Under the pieces are notes generated by a model. It was not told the DNA's origin. It made no database searches and saw nothing but the letters and a program-made list of their open reading frames with translations. A stretch of DNA of 64,000 nucleotides from Streptomyces spectabilis. GTDB lineage: Bacteria; Actinomycetota; Actinomycetes; Streptomycetales; Streptomycetaceae. The position numbers and the translations under genes were made by a program. The stretch is taken from positions 3,730,501 through 3,794,500 of the forward strand of contig NZ_CP023690.1 in the NCBI RefSeq assembly GCF_008704795.1, read 5' to 3'. This document shows, in pieces, positions 1 to 9,569 of this stretch. Positions within the stretch are counted from its first letter, which is position 1. Each line of letters begins with the position of its first letter.

Positions 1-18
1 CAACCGGGAGCACCTCGC

Positions 19-996
19 GTGGGCCTGAGTCCCGTGCTCGCCATCGACGCGGGCAACAGCAAGACCGACGTCGCGGTGGTCGCGGCCGACGGCAGCGTCG
101 TCGGCACGGCCCGCGGCGGCGGATTCCGGCCCCCGCAGGTCGGCGTCGAGCCGGCCGTGGACGTCCTCGCGGACGCGGTGGGCCGGGCCCTGGACGAAGC
201 GGGCCTGACGTCCGTCGGCCATGTCTCGGCCTGCCTCGCGAACGCGGACCTCCCGGTCGAGGAGCGGGAGTTGGCGGCCGCCCTGCGCCGCCGCGCCTGG
301 GGCACGAGCGTCGACGTGCGCAACGACACCTTCGCGGTGCTGCGGGCGGGCCTCGTCGAGGACGCGGAGCCGCGCGGCGTCGCCGTGGTGTGCGGCGCGG
401 GCGTCAACTGCGTGGGCATGCTGCCCGACGGGCGCACCGCCCGCTTCCCCGCCATCGGCAAGATCTCCGGGGACTGGGGCGGGGGCGGGGGGCTCGCCCA
501 GGAGGCGCTGTGGCACGCGGCCCGCGCCGAGGACGGGCGCGGCGGGCCCACCGCGCTGATGCGGGACCTGCCCGCGCACTTCGGGCTGGACTCCATGTAC
601 GCGCTCATCGAGGCGCTGCACCTGGAACACATCGAGGCGGCGCGCCAGCACGAGCTGACGCCCGTCCTCTTCGCGGCGGCCGCCGCGGGCGACGCGGTCG
701 CCGGAGCGCTTGTGGATCGGATGGCGGACGAAATCGTCGCCATGGCGACGGTCGCGCTCGCGCGCCTCGACCTCCTGGAGGAGGAGGCCCCGGTGCTCCT
801 GGGCGGCAGTGTGCTCGCCGCGCGTCACCGCCGCCTCGACGACGGCGTCCGGGTCCGCCTCGCCGAGCGCGCGCCCAAGGCCGTGCCCCGCGTGGTCACC
901 GCACGGCCCGTCCTGGGCGCCGCCCTCCTCGCCCTGGACACGACCTCCGCCCCACCCACGTCCTACGCCCGCCTCCGCCACCACTACACCGCCTGA
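19..996 (+). CDS. BadF/BadG-type sugar kinase (N-acetylglucosamine kinase-like)
   Basis: 325 aa. The N-terminus AIDAGNSKTDVAVV is the phosphate-1 loop of the ASKHA (actin-like ATPase) fold. VCGAGVNCVG is the phosphate-2 element and GKISGDWGGGGG matches the glycine-rich segment typical of BadF/BadG/BcrA and NAGK-type kinases. The GTG start at 19 is preceded by GGGAG 8 nt upstream, so the gene looks complete even though it begins at the window edge. Family members phosphorylate amino sugars such as GlcNAc or act as reductase activators; the short single-domain form without a CxxC cluster favours a sugar kinase. The upstream context is not visible, so the substrate is inferred only. It is probably the last gene of an operon, since a repeat-rich non-coding stretch follows. 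Confidence 0.8.
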   Translation: MGLSPVLAIDAGNSKTDVAVVAADGSVVGTARGGGFRPPQVGVEPAVDVLADAVGRALDEAGLTSVGHVSACLANADLPVEERELAAALRRRAWGTSVDVRNDTFAVLRAGLVEDAEPRGVAVVCGAGVNCVGMLPDGRTARFPAIGKISGDWGGGGGLAQEALWHAARAEDGRGGPTALMRDLPAHFGLDSMYALIEALHLEHIEAARQHELTPVLFAAAAAGDAVAGALVDRMADEIVAMATVALARLDLLEEEAPVLLGGSVLAARHRRLDDGVRVRLAERAPKAVPRVVTARPVLGAALLALDTTSAPPTSYARLRHHYTA

Positions 997-1014
997 CGCC
1001 ACCGCTCAAACCCC

Positions 1015-1100
1015 GCGCTAACGCGCTTGTCCTCAATCGCCGGACGGGCTCGATCTGTCGCGCTGACGCGCTCGTCCTCAAACGCCGGACGGGCTGGATG
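1015..1100 (+). repeat. Two tandem copies of a dispersed intergenic repeat
   Basis: Two copies of a roughly 40-bp unit (about 1015-1053 and 1059-1100) share GCTGACGCGC, TCGTCCTCAA and CGCCGGACGGGCT. The second copy is nearly identical to copies at 35511-35537, 35611-35637 (inverted) and 48459-48500. The family is common between streptomycete genes. The rest of 997-1610 (about 600 bp) holds no convincing gene: it is GC-rich and C/G-tract-rich, and short open frames there lack ribosome binding sites and recognisable domains. Confidence 0.8.
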
Positions 1101-1167
1101 GTCTCGGCCGAGCACCGCCGCCCGCCGCCCGCCCACCGTGCCTTGCGTCTCCCGCCCCCCTTTCCCA

Positions 1168-1200
1168 CCCGCCCGCCCCCTCCTGGGGGGGGCGGGCGGG
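1168..1200. terminator. GC-rich hairpin in the gap after the kinase gene
   Basis: CCCGCCCGCCCCC is followed after a short loop by GGGGGCGGGCGGG, giving a 13-bp stem with no U-tract. Streptomycete terminators are often of this kind. Its distance of about 170 nt from the kinase stop makes the assignment tentative. Confidence 0.4.
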
Positions 1201-1610
1201 GCTCAGTCGAACGACGGCGTGCAAGCCGCTAGGTCGGGGCCGGGGGTGGTCGCTGGGGTGTCACGGGTGGGTGGGTGGGAGAACCCGCCGCGGTAGCGGC
1301 GGGAAAGACGGGCGACGGGGCGGCAGCCGCCAGGTCGGGGCCGGGCCGGGATGCCGGGGCAGGTACGGGCGGGTGGGTGGGAGAGGGCGGGCCGGAGGGA
1401 CCCGGGGCCGGGCGGGAACCGGGGTGGGGTCGAGCGCGTGTTCCAAGGTGCGGCCCACCGCAATCCGTACAAGATCGAGGCAAGCCCCGTGCGGATCCCC
1501 GCCCCGCCAGAGATACTTGCGCCCGAGCACCACTTCCCGCCCAAGGCCCAGGGGCCAGGAATTCGCGGTCGGTGCCACGCCCAATGACCAAGGGGGAGGT
1601 CGAGGCCCAG

Positions 1611-3044
1611 GTGACACACCCGCCAGCAGCACCCGAGGCACCGCCCGCGGCACCGCCGAGGGCACGGCCGAAGGCACCGCCCGAGCCGCCGCCCAAGGCA
1701 CCCGCACGGGAACCCGCATGGGCGGAGGGCGTCAAGCGCCTGCGCAGGGCGGCCACCACCGAGCCGGGCAGGCTCCGCGTCATCGGCGCGCTCCTGGCCG
1801 CCCTGGTCCTGGCGTTCGGCGCGGTCACCACCTGGGAGACGACATCGCGCGCGGACGCCGCGGACCGCGTGCTGCACCGCAGCCAGCCGCTGAGCGCGGA
1901 CGCCGCCGCGATCTACCGCTCCCTCGCGGACGCCAACACGGCGGCGTCGACCGGCTTCCTGGGCGGCGGCCAGGAGCCCGCGAACATAAGGGAGCGCTAC
2001 CAGCGGGACATCGAGCGCGCGAGCGAGAAGCTGGCGACGGCCGCGGCGAACGCGGGCTCCGGCGGCGACGGCTCGCCGGCCGCCGCGATCGGCGCGCTCA
2101 ACAAGCTGCTGCCCCAGTACACGTCCCTGATCGAGCGGGCCCGCGCCAACAACCGCCAGGGCCTGCCCCTGGGCGGCGCGTATCTGCGGTACGCGAACGA
2201 CATCATGCAGACCCGCATGCTCCCCGCCGCTGAGAAGCTCTACAAGGCCGAGAACCAGCGCCTGGACGACGACTACGCCGACGCCGAGCCCTACCCGTGG
2301 GCCGCCCTGTCCCTCGGCGCCCTCGCCCTGGCCGCGCTCGTGTGGACCCAGCGCCGCAACTACCGGCGGACGAACCGGGTGTTCAACGCGGGCCTGCTCG
2401 CCGCCAGCACGGCCGCCGCCGTCGTCCTGCTGTGGCTCGTCGTCGGCCACACCGTGGCCCGCTCCGGCCTCAGCACGTCGTACGACGACGGCGTACGGTC
2501 CCTGACCGTCCTCAACGACGCCCGGATCAGCTCCCTGAAGGCCCGGGGCAATGAGAACCTGACCCTGGTCAGCCGCGGAGCGGAGACGACCGCGGAGGGC
2601 AAAGACACGTTCGACACCGCCTACCAGCAGCAGATGCGGCGACTCGCGGGCGACTCGGGCCTGCTCGCGCAGGCGGCCCGGCTCGCCGACGACGGCGCGG
2701 GGCAGCGCCCGGTCGCGACGGCGGCGGACAACGTGACCGAGTGGAAGGCCCGGCACAAGTCGGCCCGCGCCAGCGACGACGCGGGCCAGTACGAGGCCGC
2801 GCTCGACAAGGTCATCGGCTCCGAGAGCGCCGAGGGCGAGGCCGGGTCGACGGGCGAGTCGTTCGACAATGTGGACGCCGCGCTCGACACGGCGCTCGCG
2901 CACGAGCAGCGCGAGTTCCAGCGGGCCGCGGAGGACGGCAAGGGCGCCATGGCGGGCCTGCCCGTCGGCGCCGCCGTGCTCGCGGTCCTCGGCGCCGCGG
3001 GCGCGGTGCTCGGCATCGGCCGCAGGCTGTCGGAGTACCGGTGA
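1611..3044 (+). CDS. GlnX-like four-helix membrane sensor protein
   Basis: 477 aa from the GTG at 1611, which has AGGGGGAGG 11 nt upstream; an in-frame ATG at 1584 is possible but has no good ribosome binding site. The Pro/Ala-rich cytoplasmic N-terminus leads to a membrane segment (VIGALLAALVLAFGAVTTW), an extracellular helical domain, two adjacent membrane segments in the middle (WAALSLGALALAALVW and LAASTAAAVVLLWLVVG), a second extracellular domain, and a last helix near the C-terminus. Mycobacterial GlnX (Rv0412c) has four membrane helices and relays the state of the binding protein GlnH across the membrane to kinase PknG. Here the next gene encodes a GlnH-like protein and a PknG-like kinase lies three genes on, so a GlnX role is inferred mainly from architecture and context. 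Confidence 0.7.
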   Translation: MTHPPAAPEAPPAAPPRARPKAPPEPPPKAPAREPAWAEGVKRLRRAATTEPGRLRVIGALLAALVLAFGAVTTWETTSRADAADRVLHRSQPLSADAAAIYRSLADANTAASTGFLGGGQEPANIRERYQRDIERASEKLATAAANAGSGGDGSPAAAIGALNKLLPQYTSLIERARANNRQGLPLGGAYLRYANDIMQTRMLPAAEKLYKAENQRLDDDYADAEPYPWAALSLGALALAALVWTQRRNYRRTNRVFNAGLLAASTAAAVVLLWLVVGHTVARSGLSTSYDDGVRSLTVLNDARISSLKARGNENLTLVSRGAETTAEGKDTFDTAYQQQMRRLAGDSGLLAQAARLADDGAGQRPVATAADNVTEWKARHKSARASDDAGQYEAALDKVIGSESAEGEAGSTGESFDNVDAALDTALAHEQREFQRAAEDGKGAMAGLPVGAAVLAVLGAAGAVLGIGRRLSEYR

Positions 3045-3084
3045 ACGGGGCAGGGGTGACGCGGTGAAGGGAGGCACGCGGACG

Positions 3085-4122
3085 ATGCGTACGCGACGTG
3101 ACGGGGCCCGGTGGGACGGCGGGGGCGTGGCACGCCTGCGCGGCTGGGGAGGCGTGGCCACGATGGCGCTCGCCTGTCTTCTGGCGACCGCCCTCGTCCT
3201 GGTCCTGCCCCGGCTCAGCGACGGCGGCGGCGACCGGGGCAACAGCGCGGCGGCGCACGCGGGTTCGCGGGCGGCCGACCGGCTCACGCAGGCCGCGCCC
3301 GCGCGCGCCGACGAGGAGTGCAAGGAGCCCGAGCGCAGCCTGAGGCCGTCGCCCAAGGACGGCCCGGTGCTCGACGCGATCAAGAAGCGCAAGGTCAGGA
3401 AGCTGATCGTGGGCGTCGACCAGAACAGCTACCGCTGGGGCTACCGCGACCCGAACAAGGAGAAGGGCGAGCTGGAGGGGTTCGACATCGACCTCGCCCA
3501 CGAGATCGCCGAACGCCTGCTCGGCGACCGCGACGCGGTGGTGTTCCGGGCGATCCCGACCAACCAGCGCATCCCCGCCATCCAGAGCGGCCAGGTCGAC
3601 ATGGTGGTCCGCACCATGACCATCAACTGCGCCCGCGTCGAGCAAGTCGACTTCTCCACGGCCTACTTCGAGACCGGTCAGCAGGTGCTCGCCCCCAGGA
3701 AGTCCACCATCACGGGCTACAACGACACCCTCAAGGGCAAGCGCGTGTGCTCGGCGGCGGGCTCCACGGCGGAGGCCGCCCTCAAGGAGCGGAGCTTCGG
3801 TGCCGACATCAAGACCACGGTGCCGAACCAACTCGACTGCCTGGTGCGGCTCCAGCTGGGCCAGGTGGACGCGGTGCTCACCGACGGCGCGCTCGCCGCG
3901 GGCCAGGCCGCCCAGGACCCGACGGTCACGCTGAAGGGCGAGCCGTTCACCACCGAGTACTACGGCGTGGCGATGAAGAAGGGCGCCGACGATTTGGTCC
4001 GGCGGGTGAACGACGTCCTGGAGGACTACCGCCGGGACGGCTGGAAGAAGTCGTACGACGAGTGGCTCGCCGACGACCTGGGCGGCTCGGCGCGCCCGCC
4101 GAAGCCCAAGTACAAGAACTGA
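3085..4122 (+). CDS. GlnH-like glutamate/aspartate solute-binding protein, membrane anchored
   Basis: 345 aa from the ATG at 3085 (AAGGGAGG 10 nt upstream); a GTG at 3064 would add seven residues. One hydrophobic helix (MALACLLATALVLVLP) follows a basic N-terminus and has no lipobox Cys, so the protein is probably tethered by an uncleaved anchor or cleaved signal. The rest is a family-3 solute-binding protein: LIVGVDQNSYRWGYRD, LEGFDIDLAHEIAERL, and SGQVDMVVRTMTINCARVEQ are the hallmark ligand-site and hinge regions of polar amino acid binders. No amino acid permease or ATPase is adjacent, as with mycobacterial GlnH, which binds aspartate/glutamate for signalling. I infer sensing rather than uptake. 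Confidence 0.82.
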   Translation: MRTRRDGARWDGGGVARLRGWGGVATMALACLLATALVLVLPRLSDGGGDRGNSAAAHAGSRAADRLTQAAPARADEECKEPERSLRPSPKDGPVLDAIKKRKVRKLIVGVDQNSYRWGYRDPNKEKGELEGFDIDLAHEIAERLLGDRDAVVFRAIPTNQRIPAIQSGQVDMVVRTMTINCARVEQVDFSTAYFETGQQVLAPRKSTITGYNDTLKGKRVCSAAGSTAEAALKERSFGADIKTTVPNQLDCLVRLQLGQVDAVLTDGALAAGQAAQDPTVTLKGEPFTTEYYGVAMKKGADDLVRRVNDVLEDYRRDGWKKSYDEWLADDLGGSARPPKPKYKN

Positions 4123-4189
4123 CCCGCCGACCGACCCGATGGCACAGACGAGTTCGCAACGCCAGCAACGCAGAGCGGAGAGGTGATCG

Positions 4190-5509
4190 ATGAGCGTCGC
4201 GGGACCCCCCGGCCCCGTCATGGACCGGGACGAGGTGGACCGTGCCCTTGCCCGCCTCGACGCCGAACACGAGGCGATCGAGACCTCGCTCCTCGCCCTC
4301 CAGGACCACGCGGGCCGCCGTCTGCTCGAAGGCGCCCGGCTCACCGGCACCACCGAGGAGCGGTGGCTCGGCGCCGAGCGCCAGATCACGCTCCTGTGGA
4401 CGTACTTCGACGCGTACGCGGGCGCCCTGCGCACCGCGCGCGAGGTGCGCGAGCGCAGGCGCTGGCCGAACCGCGACGACCTGACGGAGCTGACGCTGCT
4501 GCTCCGCGGCGAGAGCGTCACCCTCGCGGGCGCGCCCGCCTCCGGCGCCGCCCCCTCGATCACCGGACCGGCCAGGCTCACCGAGCGCTTCAGCCTCGAA
4601 GAGCTGGTCGCGCGCATGAACGACCTGTACGCGCACTCCCTTGACACGGTCGTCGCCGCCGACGCCGTCTGGTCGGCGCTGCCCGCCCGCATCGACCTGC
4701 TCGCCGCCGAACTCCAGCGCACCCGCCAGCTCGCGCACTCCGTGGGCGTACGCCCCGGCGAACACCCCTCGGGCGACGACCTGGAGACCATCACGCGGGA
4801 GCTGACCCTCCTGCGCGAGCAGGTGGTGTCCGACCCGCTGGCGTTCTGGCAGCCCGCGCCGGGCAGTTCGGCCCCCGGCGGCGGCCGCCCGCACACCGAC
4901 CGCTACGACACCGCGGCCCGCGCCCTGGAGGACGTGCGCCGCGAGATCGACGCCGTGCTCACCGTGCGCCAGGACGCCGAGGCCCGGCTCGGCAAGCTGC
5001 GCGACCTGCTCTCGCGCGCGGACCGCACCCTCGCCGAGGCCCGCTCCGCGCGCGGCGAGGTCCTCGCGAAGATCGCCGCGTCCGAGGTGCCCGCCGTCTC
5101 CGGGCCGCCGACGGCCCTCCAGGAGCAGCTCGCGACGGCCGCCGACTACCGCCGCAACGCCCAGTGGCACCGGCTCTCGCCGCTCCTCGAATCCCTGGAG
5201 CGGAAGGCCGAGGACGAACTCCTGCGCGCCCGCGAGTCGCTGACCGCCGTCACCGCGCCGCTCGCGGTCCGCGCGGAGCTGCGCGGCCGCCTCGACGCGT
5301 ACAAGGCGAAGGTCGCCCGGCACGGCCTCGCCGAGGACCCGCTCCTGATCGAGCGGTACGACACCGCGCGCCGGATGCTCTGGAGCGCGCCCTGTGACCT
5401 GCGCGTCGCCGAGCAGGCGGTGCTGCGCTTCCAGCAGGCCGCCGCCGAGGCCCTGGCACCGCGGGTCCCGCAACCGGGCGGGCCCGCCGACCGGAGGGGG
5501 GACGCATGA
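4190..5509 (+). CDS. Coiled-coil protein of the PknG-type operon, unknown function
   Basis: 439 aa, ATG with GGAGAGG upstream. It has no signal peptide or membrane segment and is almost entirely helical, with long stretches rich in Glu/Arg/Ala/Leu (for example residues 245-310 and 315-400) that read as coiled coil. A short Gly/Ser/Pro-rich break near residue 225-235 separates two helical halves. No enzymatic motif was found. Its stop overlaps the kinase start by ATGA, so translation of the two is coupled, pointing to a stoichiometric partner or adaptor between the membrane sensor and the kinase. I know of no counterpart in the three-gene mycobacterial system; I do not recognise the family. 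Confidence 0.75.
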   Translation: MSVAGPPGPVMDRDEVDRALARLDAEHEAIETSLLALQDHAGRRLLEGARLTGTTEERWLGAERQITLLWTYFDAYAGALRTAREVRERRRWPNRDDLTELTLLLRGESVTLAGAPASGAAPSITGPARLTERFSLEELVARMNDLYAHSLDTVVAADAVWSALPARIDLLAAELQRTRQLAHSVGVRPGEHPSGDDLETITRELTLLREQVVSDPLAFWQPAPGSSAPGGGRPHTDRYDTAARALEDVRREIDAVLTVRQDAEARLGKLRDLLSRADRTLAEARSARGEVLAKIAASEVPAVSGPPTALQEQLATAADYRRNAQWHRLSPLLESLERKAEDELLRARESLTAVTAPLAVRAELRGRLDAYKAKVARHGLAEDPLLIERYDTARRMLWSAPCDLRVAEQAVLRFQQAAAEALAPRVPQPGGPADRRGDA

Positions 5510-8094
5510 GCGAGCAGACCACGGGGCCGCGACCGTGCCAGCGGCCCGGCTGCACGGGCGCGTACGAGGACGTCGGCGGCGGCGAGCTGTACTGCGACAC
5601 CTGCGGGCTCGCCCCGGTCGTCTCGCCGCAGGGCATGGTGGGCTCGCCCGCGACCGGCATCACCGGGGGCGGCAGGGGCTCGGCCGGCTCGGACCGGTCC
5701 GCCGCCGGTTCCCGCTCCACGCGCGGCAGTTCGCGCTCGTCCCGCTCCCAGTCCTCGCGCCGCTCGGTCTCCGGCCGCCTCTCGCGCTCCCTGTCGGGCC
5801 GTACGTCGTCGCGGTCGGTCTCCGTGCGCAGCTCGGGCACGTCCAGCGGCTCGTCGGCGCGCGCCCGGCTCGGCATGGGCCTGGTCGCCGTGCCGGGCGT
5901 GCCGCGCCCCGACCCGCGCGGCGCGGTGCAGCGCAACCCCGAGGTGCCCGAGCGCAAGCGGTTCTGCTCGCGCTCCGACTGCGGCGCCCCGGTGGGCCGC
6001 GCGCGCGGCGACCGGGCGGGGCGCACGGAGGGCTTCTGCACCAAGTGCGGCCACCCGTACTCCTTCGTGCCCAAGCTGAACCCGGGCGACGTCGTCCACG
6101 GCCAGTACGAGGTCGTGGGGTGTCTCGCGCACGGCGGCCTCGGCTGGGTGTACCTGGCGGTGGACCGTGCGGTGTCCGACCGCTGGGTGGTCCTCAAGGG
6201 CCTGCTCGACACGGGCGACCAGGACGCCATGGCCGCCGCGATCGCCGAGCGCCGCTTCCTCGCCGAGATCGAGCACGCCAACATCGTGCGGATCTACAAC
6301 TTCGTCGAGCACCTGGACCAGCGCACGGGCTCCATGGACGGCTACATCGTCATGGAGTACGTGGGCGGCAAGTCCCTCAAGGAGATCGCCAACGGCCGCC
6401 GCACGGTGGGCGGCAAGCGCGATCCGCTGCCGGTCGAGCAGGCCTGCGCCTACGGCATCGAGGCCCTGGAGGCCCTCGGCCATCTGCACAGCCGCAACCT
6501 GCTGTACTGCGACTTCAAGGTCGACAACGCCATCCAGACCGAGGACCAGCTCAAGCTCATCGACATGGGCGCGGTCCGCCGCATGGACGACGACGAGTCG
6601 GCGATCTACGGCACGGTGGGCTACCAGGCGCCGGAGGTCGCCGAGGTCGGCCCCTCCGTGGCGTCCGACCTGTACACGGTGGCGCGCACGCTCGCGGTCC
6701 TCACCTTCGACTTCCAGGGCTACACCAGCGTCTTCGTGGACTCGCTGCCCGACCCCGACCACATCGAGGTCTTCCGGCGGTACGAGTCCTTCTACCGGCT
6801 GCTCGTCCGGGCCACCGACCCCGACCCGGCCCGCCGCTTCGCCTCGGCGCAGGAGATGTCCGAACAGCTGACGGGCGTCCTGCGCGAGGTGGTGGCCCTC
6901 CAGAGCGGCCGCCCGCGCCCCGCGCTCTCGACGCTGTTCGGCCCGGAACTGAAGGTCACGGACACGGAACTGTTCGCCGAGGTGGAGGGCGAGGTCTCGC
7001 TCCTCGGGGCGCGCAGCACCGTCGCCCTGTCCTCGGTTCCCGCGGTGCCCCGCGCCCGTACGGCCGGGGCCACCGCCGAGGAGAACGGCTCACCGGCGGG
7101 CGTCCCCGTCCCCGTGAAGCCCCTGGACACCCCCGCCGCGGCCCTGGCCCTGCCCGTCCCGCGCGTCGACCCCGCCGACCCGAACGCCGGCTTCCTCGCG
7201 GGCCTGGTCGACTCCGCGGGCGGCGGCGAACTGATCGCCGCCCTCCAGGCGGCGCCCGCCCGCTCGGCCGAGCTCCGCCTGCGCGAGCTGCGCGTCCGCC
7301 TCACCCTGGCCGAGCACGTCCTGGCCGCGGGCGCCCTGGAGGATCTGGAGCGGGACCACCCGGACGACTGGCGCGTCGTCTGGTACCGGGGCGTCGCCTC
7401 CCTGGCCACCGGCGACCACGAGAACGCGGCGCTGTCCTTCGACGCGATCTACGACGCCTTCCCCGGCGAGCCCGCGCCCAAGCTCGCCCTCGGCCTGTGC
7501 GCCGAGGTCCTCGGCCAGCTGGACAACGCCGCCGAGTACTACCGCCTCGTGTGGACCACCGACCCGAGCTACGTCAGCGCCGCCTTCGGCCTGGCCCGCG
7601 TACAGCTGGCCACCGGCGACCGCGCGGGCGCCGTACGGACCCTGGAGTCCGTACCGGAGTCGTCGATCCACTACACGGCCGCCCGGGTCGCGGCGGTGCG
7701 CGCGCGGCTGCGACGACGTATGACGTTCGACACGGCACAGGGCCCCGGCGAGGGGTTCCTCGACGACCTGAGGGCCGCCGCCGGGCAGGTGGAGGCCCTC
7801 GCGGGCTTCGGGCTCGACGCGGTGCGCAGGGAACATCTGTCGACCGAGGTGCTCGGCACGGCGCTGGACTGGGTACTCTCCGGTAGACACTCTGGTCACG
7901 CTTCCGCCCCGTCGACGGCCTCCGGCGACCGGCACACGCGGACCGTACTGCTCGGCAGTGATCTGGACGAGCGCGGCCTCCGGTTCGGCCTGGAGCGCGC
8001 GTACCGGACGCTCGCCCGGCTCGCCCAGGGTGGCGAGGAAAGGATCGAACTGGTGGAGCGGGCAAACCGTTTCCGCCCCCGGACGTGGGTGTGA
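5506..8094 (+). CDS. PknG-like serine/threonine protein kinase with zinc ribbons and TPR tail
   Basis: 862 aa, soluble. The N-terminus has a Cys4 motif (CQRPGC about residue 11, CDTCG about 30), a Ser/Arg-rich linker of about 70 residues (40-120), then a rubredoxin-like site CSRSDCG...CTKCGHPY (about 153-185) directly before the kinase domain, as in mycobacterial PknG. Kinase landmarks: Gly-rich [10 protein letters not shown], Lys231 in VVLKGL, catalytic loop [12 protein letters not shown] with Asp336 replacing the usual HRD, DMG metal site at Asp353, and GTVGYQAPE. The C-terminal third is helical and TPR-like, again matching PknG. Mycobacterial PknG phosphorylates the FHA protein GarA to adjust glutamate metabolism. 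Starts at 5506 inside the upstream gene. The unusual Ser/Arg linker may be an autophosphorylation region (inference). Confidence 0.9.
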   Translation: MSEQTTGPRPCQRPGCTGAYEDVGGGELYCDTCGLAPVVSPQGMVGSPATGITGGGRGSAGSDRSAAGSRSTRGSSRSSRSQSSRRSVSGRLSRSLSGRTSSRSVSVRSSGTSSGSSARARLGMGLVAVPGVPRPDPRGAVQRNPEVPERKRFCSRSDCGAPVGRARGDRAGRTEGFCTKCGHPYSFVPKLNPGDVVHGQYEVVGCLAHGGLGWVYLAVDRAVSDRWVVLKGLLDTGDQDAMAAAIAERRFLAEIEHANIVRIYNFVEHLDQRTGSMDGYIVMEYVGGKSLKEIANGRRTVGGKRDPLPVEQACAYGIEALEALGHLHSRNLLYCDFKVDNAIQTEDQLKLIDMGAVRRMDDDESAIYGTVGYQAPEVAEVGPSVASDLYTVARTLAVLTFDFQGYTSVFVDSLPDPDHIEVFRRYESFYRLLVRATDPDPARRFASAQEMSEQLTGVLREVVALQSGRPRPALSTLFGPELKVTDTELFAEVEGEVSLLGARSTVALSSVPAVPRARTAGATAEENGSPAGVPVPVKPLDTPAAALALPVPRVDPADPNAGFLAGLVDSAGGGELIAALQAAPARSAELRLRELRVRLTLAEHVLAAGALEDLERDHPDDWRVVWYRGVASLATGDHENAALSFDAIYDAFPGEPAPKLALGLCAEVLGQLDNAAEYYRLVWTTDPSYVSAAFGLARVQLATGDRAGAVRTLESVPESSIHYTAARVAAVRARLRRRMTFDTAQGPGEGFLDDLRAAAGQVEALAGFGLDAVRREHLSTEVLGTALDWVLSGRHSGHASAPSTASGDRHTRTVLLGSDLDERGLRFGLERAYRTLARLAQGGEERIELVERANRFRPRTWV

Positions 8095-8096
8095 GG

Positions 8097-9428
8097 ATGT
8101 CGGACATGCACCAACCGGCGGCCCTGTCGATGTGTCCCAGCTGCGAGTGGCCCCTGGATTCGGGCGACTTGTACTGCGGCGCGTGCGGCTACAACCTCTC
8201 GGCGGCCCCGGTGTCACCGGACGACCGCCCCACGCTGGTGATCAACGGCTTGCCCCGCGCCGCCGCCGAGCCCCCGGCCGAGCCGGACGCGTGGCCCGCG
8301 GCCCCCGAGGCCGCGGGCGACACCCGGGGCGACATCGCCGCGAGCGAGACCCAGGACGCGGACGACGTACGCGTACGGGAGAGCGCCGACGCCCGGGACG
8401 GGCACGCGGAGCGCGACGAGGCGGCCGAGCCCGACGACTACCCGCTGCCCGCCCCCGATCCGCGTGCCACCGCCGCCGCGGCCCCCGCGGCCGACCCCGC
8501 ACCGGCCGGGGACGCCAAGATCTGCGTCGCCTGCCGCACGGGCAGCGTCGCGCCGGACGGCTACTGCGAGAACTGCGGGCACGCCCAGCCGCGCGAGCGC
8601 GACCACATGGAGCGGGAGCTGGACGCCGTCGCCGCCGTCAGCGACCGCGGCCTGCGCCACCACCGCAACGAGGACTCCTTCGCCATCTCCACGGCCGCCC
8701 TGCCCGACGGCTCCCCCGCCGTCGTCGCGATCGTCTGCGACGGCGTCTCCTCGGCGACCCGCCCCGACGAGGCCTCCGCCGCCGCGTCCCGCGCCGCCGA
8801 CGCGTCCCTGCGGGCGGCCCTGCCGCGCGGCATCCACCCGCAGCAGGCCATGCACGACGCGATCGTCGCCGCCGCCGACGCCGTCAACGCCCTCGCCGCC
8901 GAGCCCGCCGCCGCCCGCGAGCACCACCCGCACCAGAACGCGCCCGCCTGCACCCTCGTCGGCGCCGTCGTCACCGGCGGCCTGCTCGTCGTCGGCTGGG
9001 TCGGCGACAGCCGCGTCTACTGGGTGCCCGTCGACCGCACGGGCCCCGCCGTCCGCCTCACCGAGGACGACTCCTGGGCCGCCCAGATGGTCGCCGCGGG
9101 CCTGATGAACGAGGCCGAGGCGTACGCCGACGAGCGCGCCCACGCCATCACCGGCTGGCTCGGCGCCGACGCGTACGAACTGGAGCCGCACACCGCTTCC
9201 TTCAAGCCGGACCGCCCGGGTGTAGTGGTGGTGTGCACCGACGGCCTGTGGAACTACGCGGAGGCGGCCGAGGAGATGGCCGCCGCCGTGCCCGCGGACG
9301 CCGCCGAACGGCCGCTGCACAGCGCCCAGGTGCTCGTCGGCCACGCCCTCGACGGCGGCGGCCACGACAACGTAACAGTGGCGGTCCTGCCGTTCCCCGC
9401 CGCGTCGCGAGGGGCAGGATCGGCCTAG
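8097..9428 (+). CDS. PP2C-family protein phosphatase with N-terminal zinc ribbons
   Basis: 443 aa from ATG 8097, 2 nt after the kinase stop; alternatives are GTG 8085 and ATG 8106. Two Cys4 zinc ribbons are present: CPSCEWPL...CGACGYNL at the start and CVACRTGS...CENCGHAQ about residue 145-170, joined by an acidic Ala/Asp/Glu-rich linker. The PP2C domain then shows the metal-site motifs [36 protein letters not shown] and GHDNVTV, so all expected aspartates are there and the enzyme should be active. It is the natural antagonist of the kinase encoded directly upstream. Cytoplasmic, with no membrane segment. Gene order and spacing argue for one transcript with the kinase. Confidence 0.92.
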   Translation: MSDMHQPAALSMCPSCEWPLDSGDLYCGACGYNLSAAPVSPDDRPTLVINGLPRAAAEPPAEPDAWPAAPEAAGDTRGDIAASETQDADDVRVRESADARDGHAERDEAAEPDDYPLPAPDPRATAAAAPAADPAPAGDAKICVACRTGSVAPDGYCENCGHAQPRERDHMERELDAVAAVSDRGLRHHRNEDSFAISTAALPDGSPAVVAIVCDGVSSATRPDEASAAASRAADASLRAALPRGIHPQQAMHDAIVAAADAVNALAAEPAAAREHHPHQNAPACTLVGAVVTGGLLVVGWVGDSRVYWVPVDRTGPAVRLTEDDSWAAQMVAAGLMNEAEAYADERAHAITGWLGADAYELEPHTASFKPDRPGVVVVCTDGLWNYAEAAEEMAAAVPADAAERPLHSAQVLVGHALDGGGHDNVTVAVLPFPAASRGAGSA

Positions 9429-9569
9429 CGGTCCGGGCGCGACGCCGTCGCCCGCGCCGGGGATCCTCGTACGGCAGGGGCCTCAAGGGGCCGCCGTGCA
9501 CCCGCACTTCATGCGTGCGCCCACACCGTGGGACCGCCGTGGGAACCGTCTCAGGGGGGAACAGCAACC

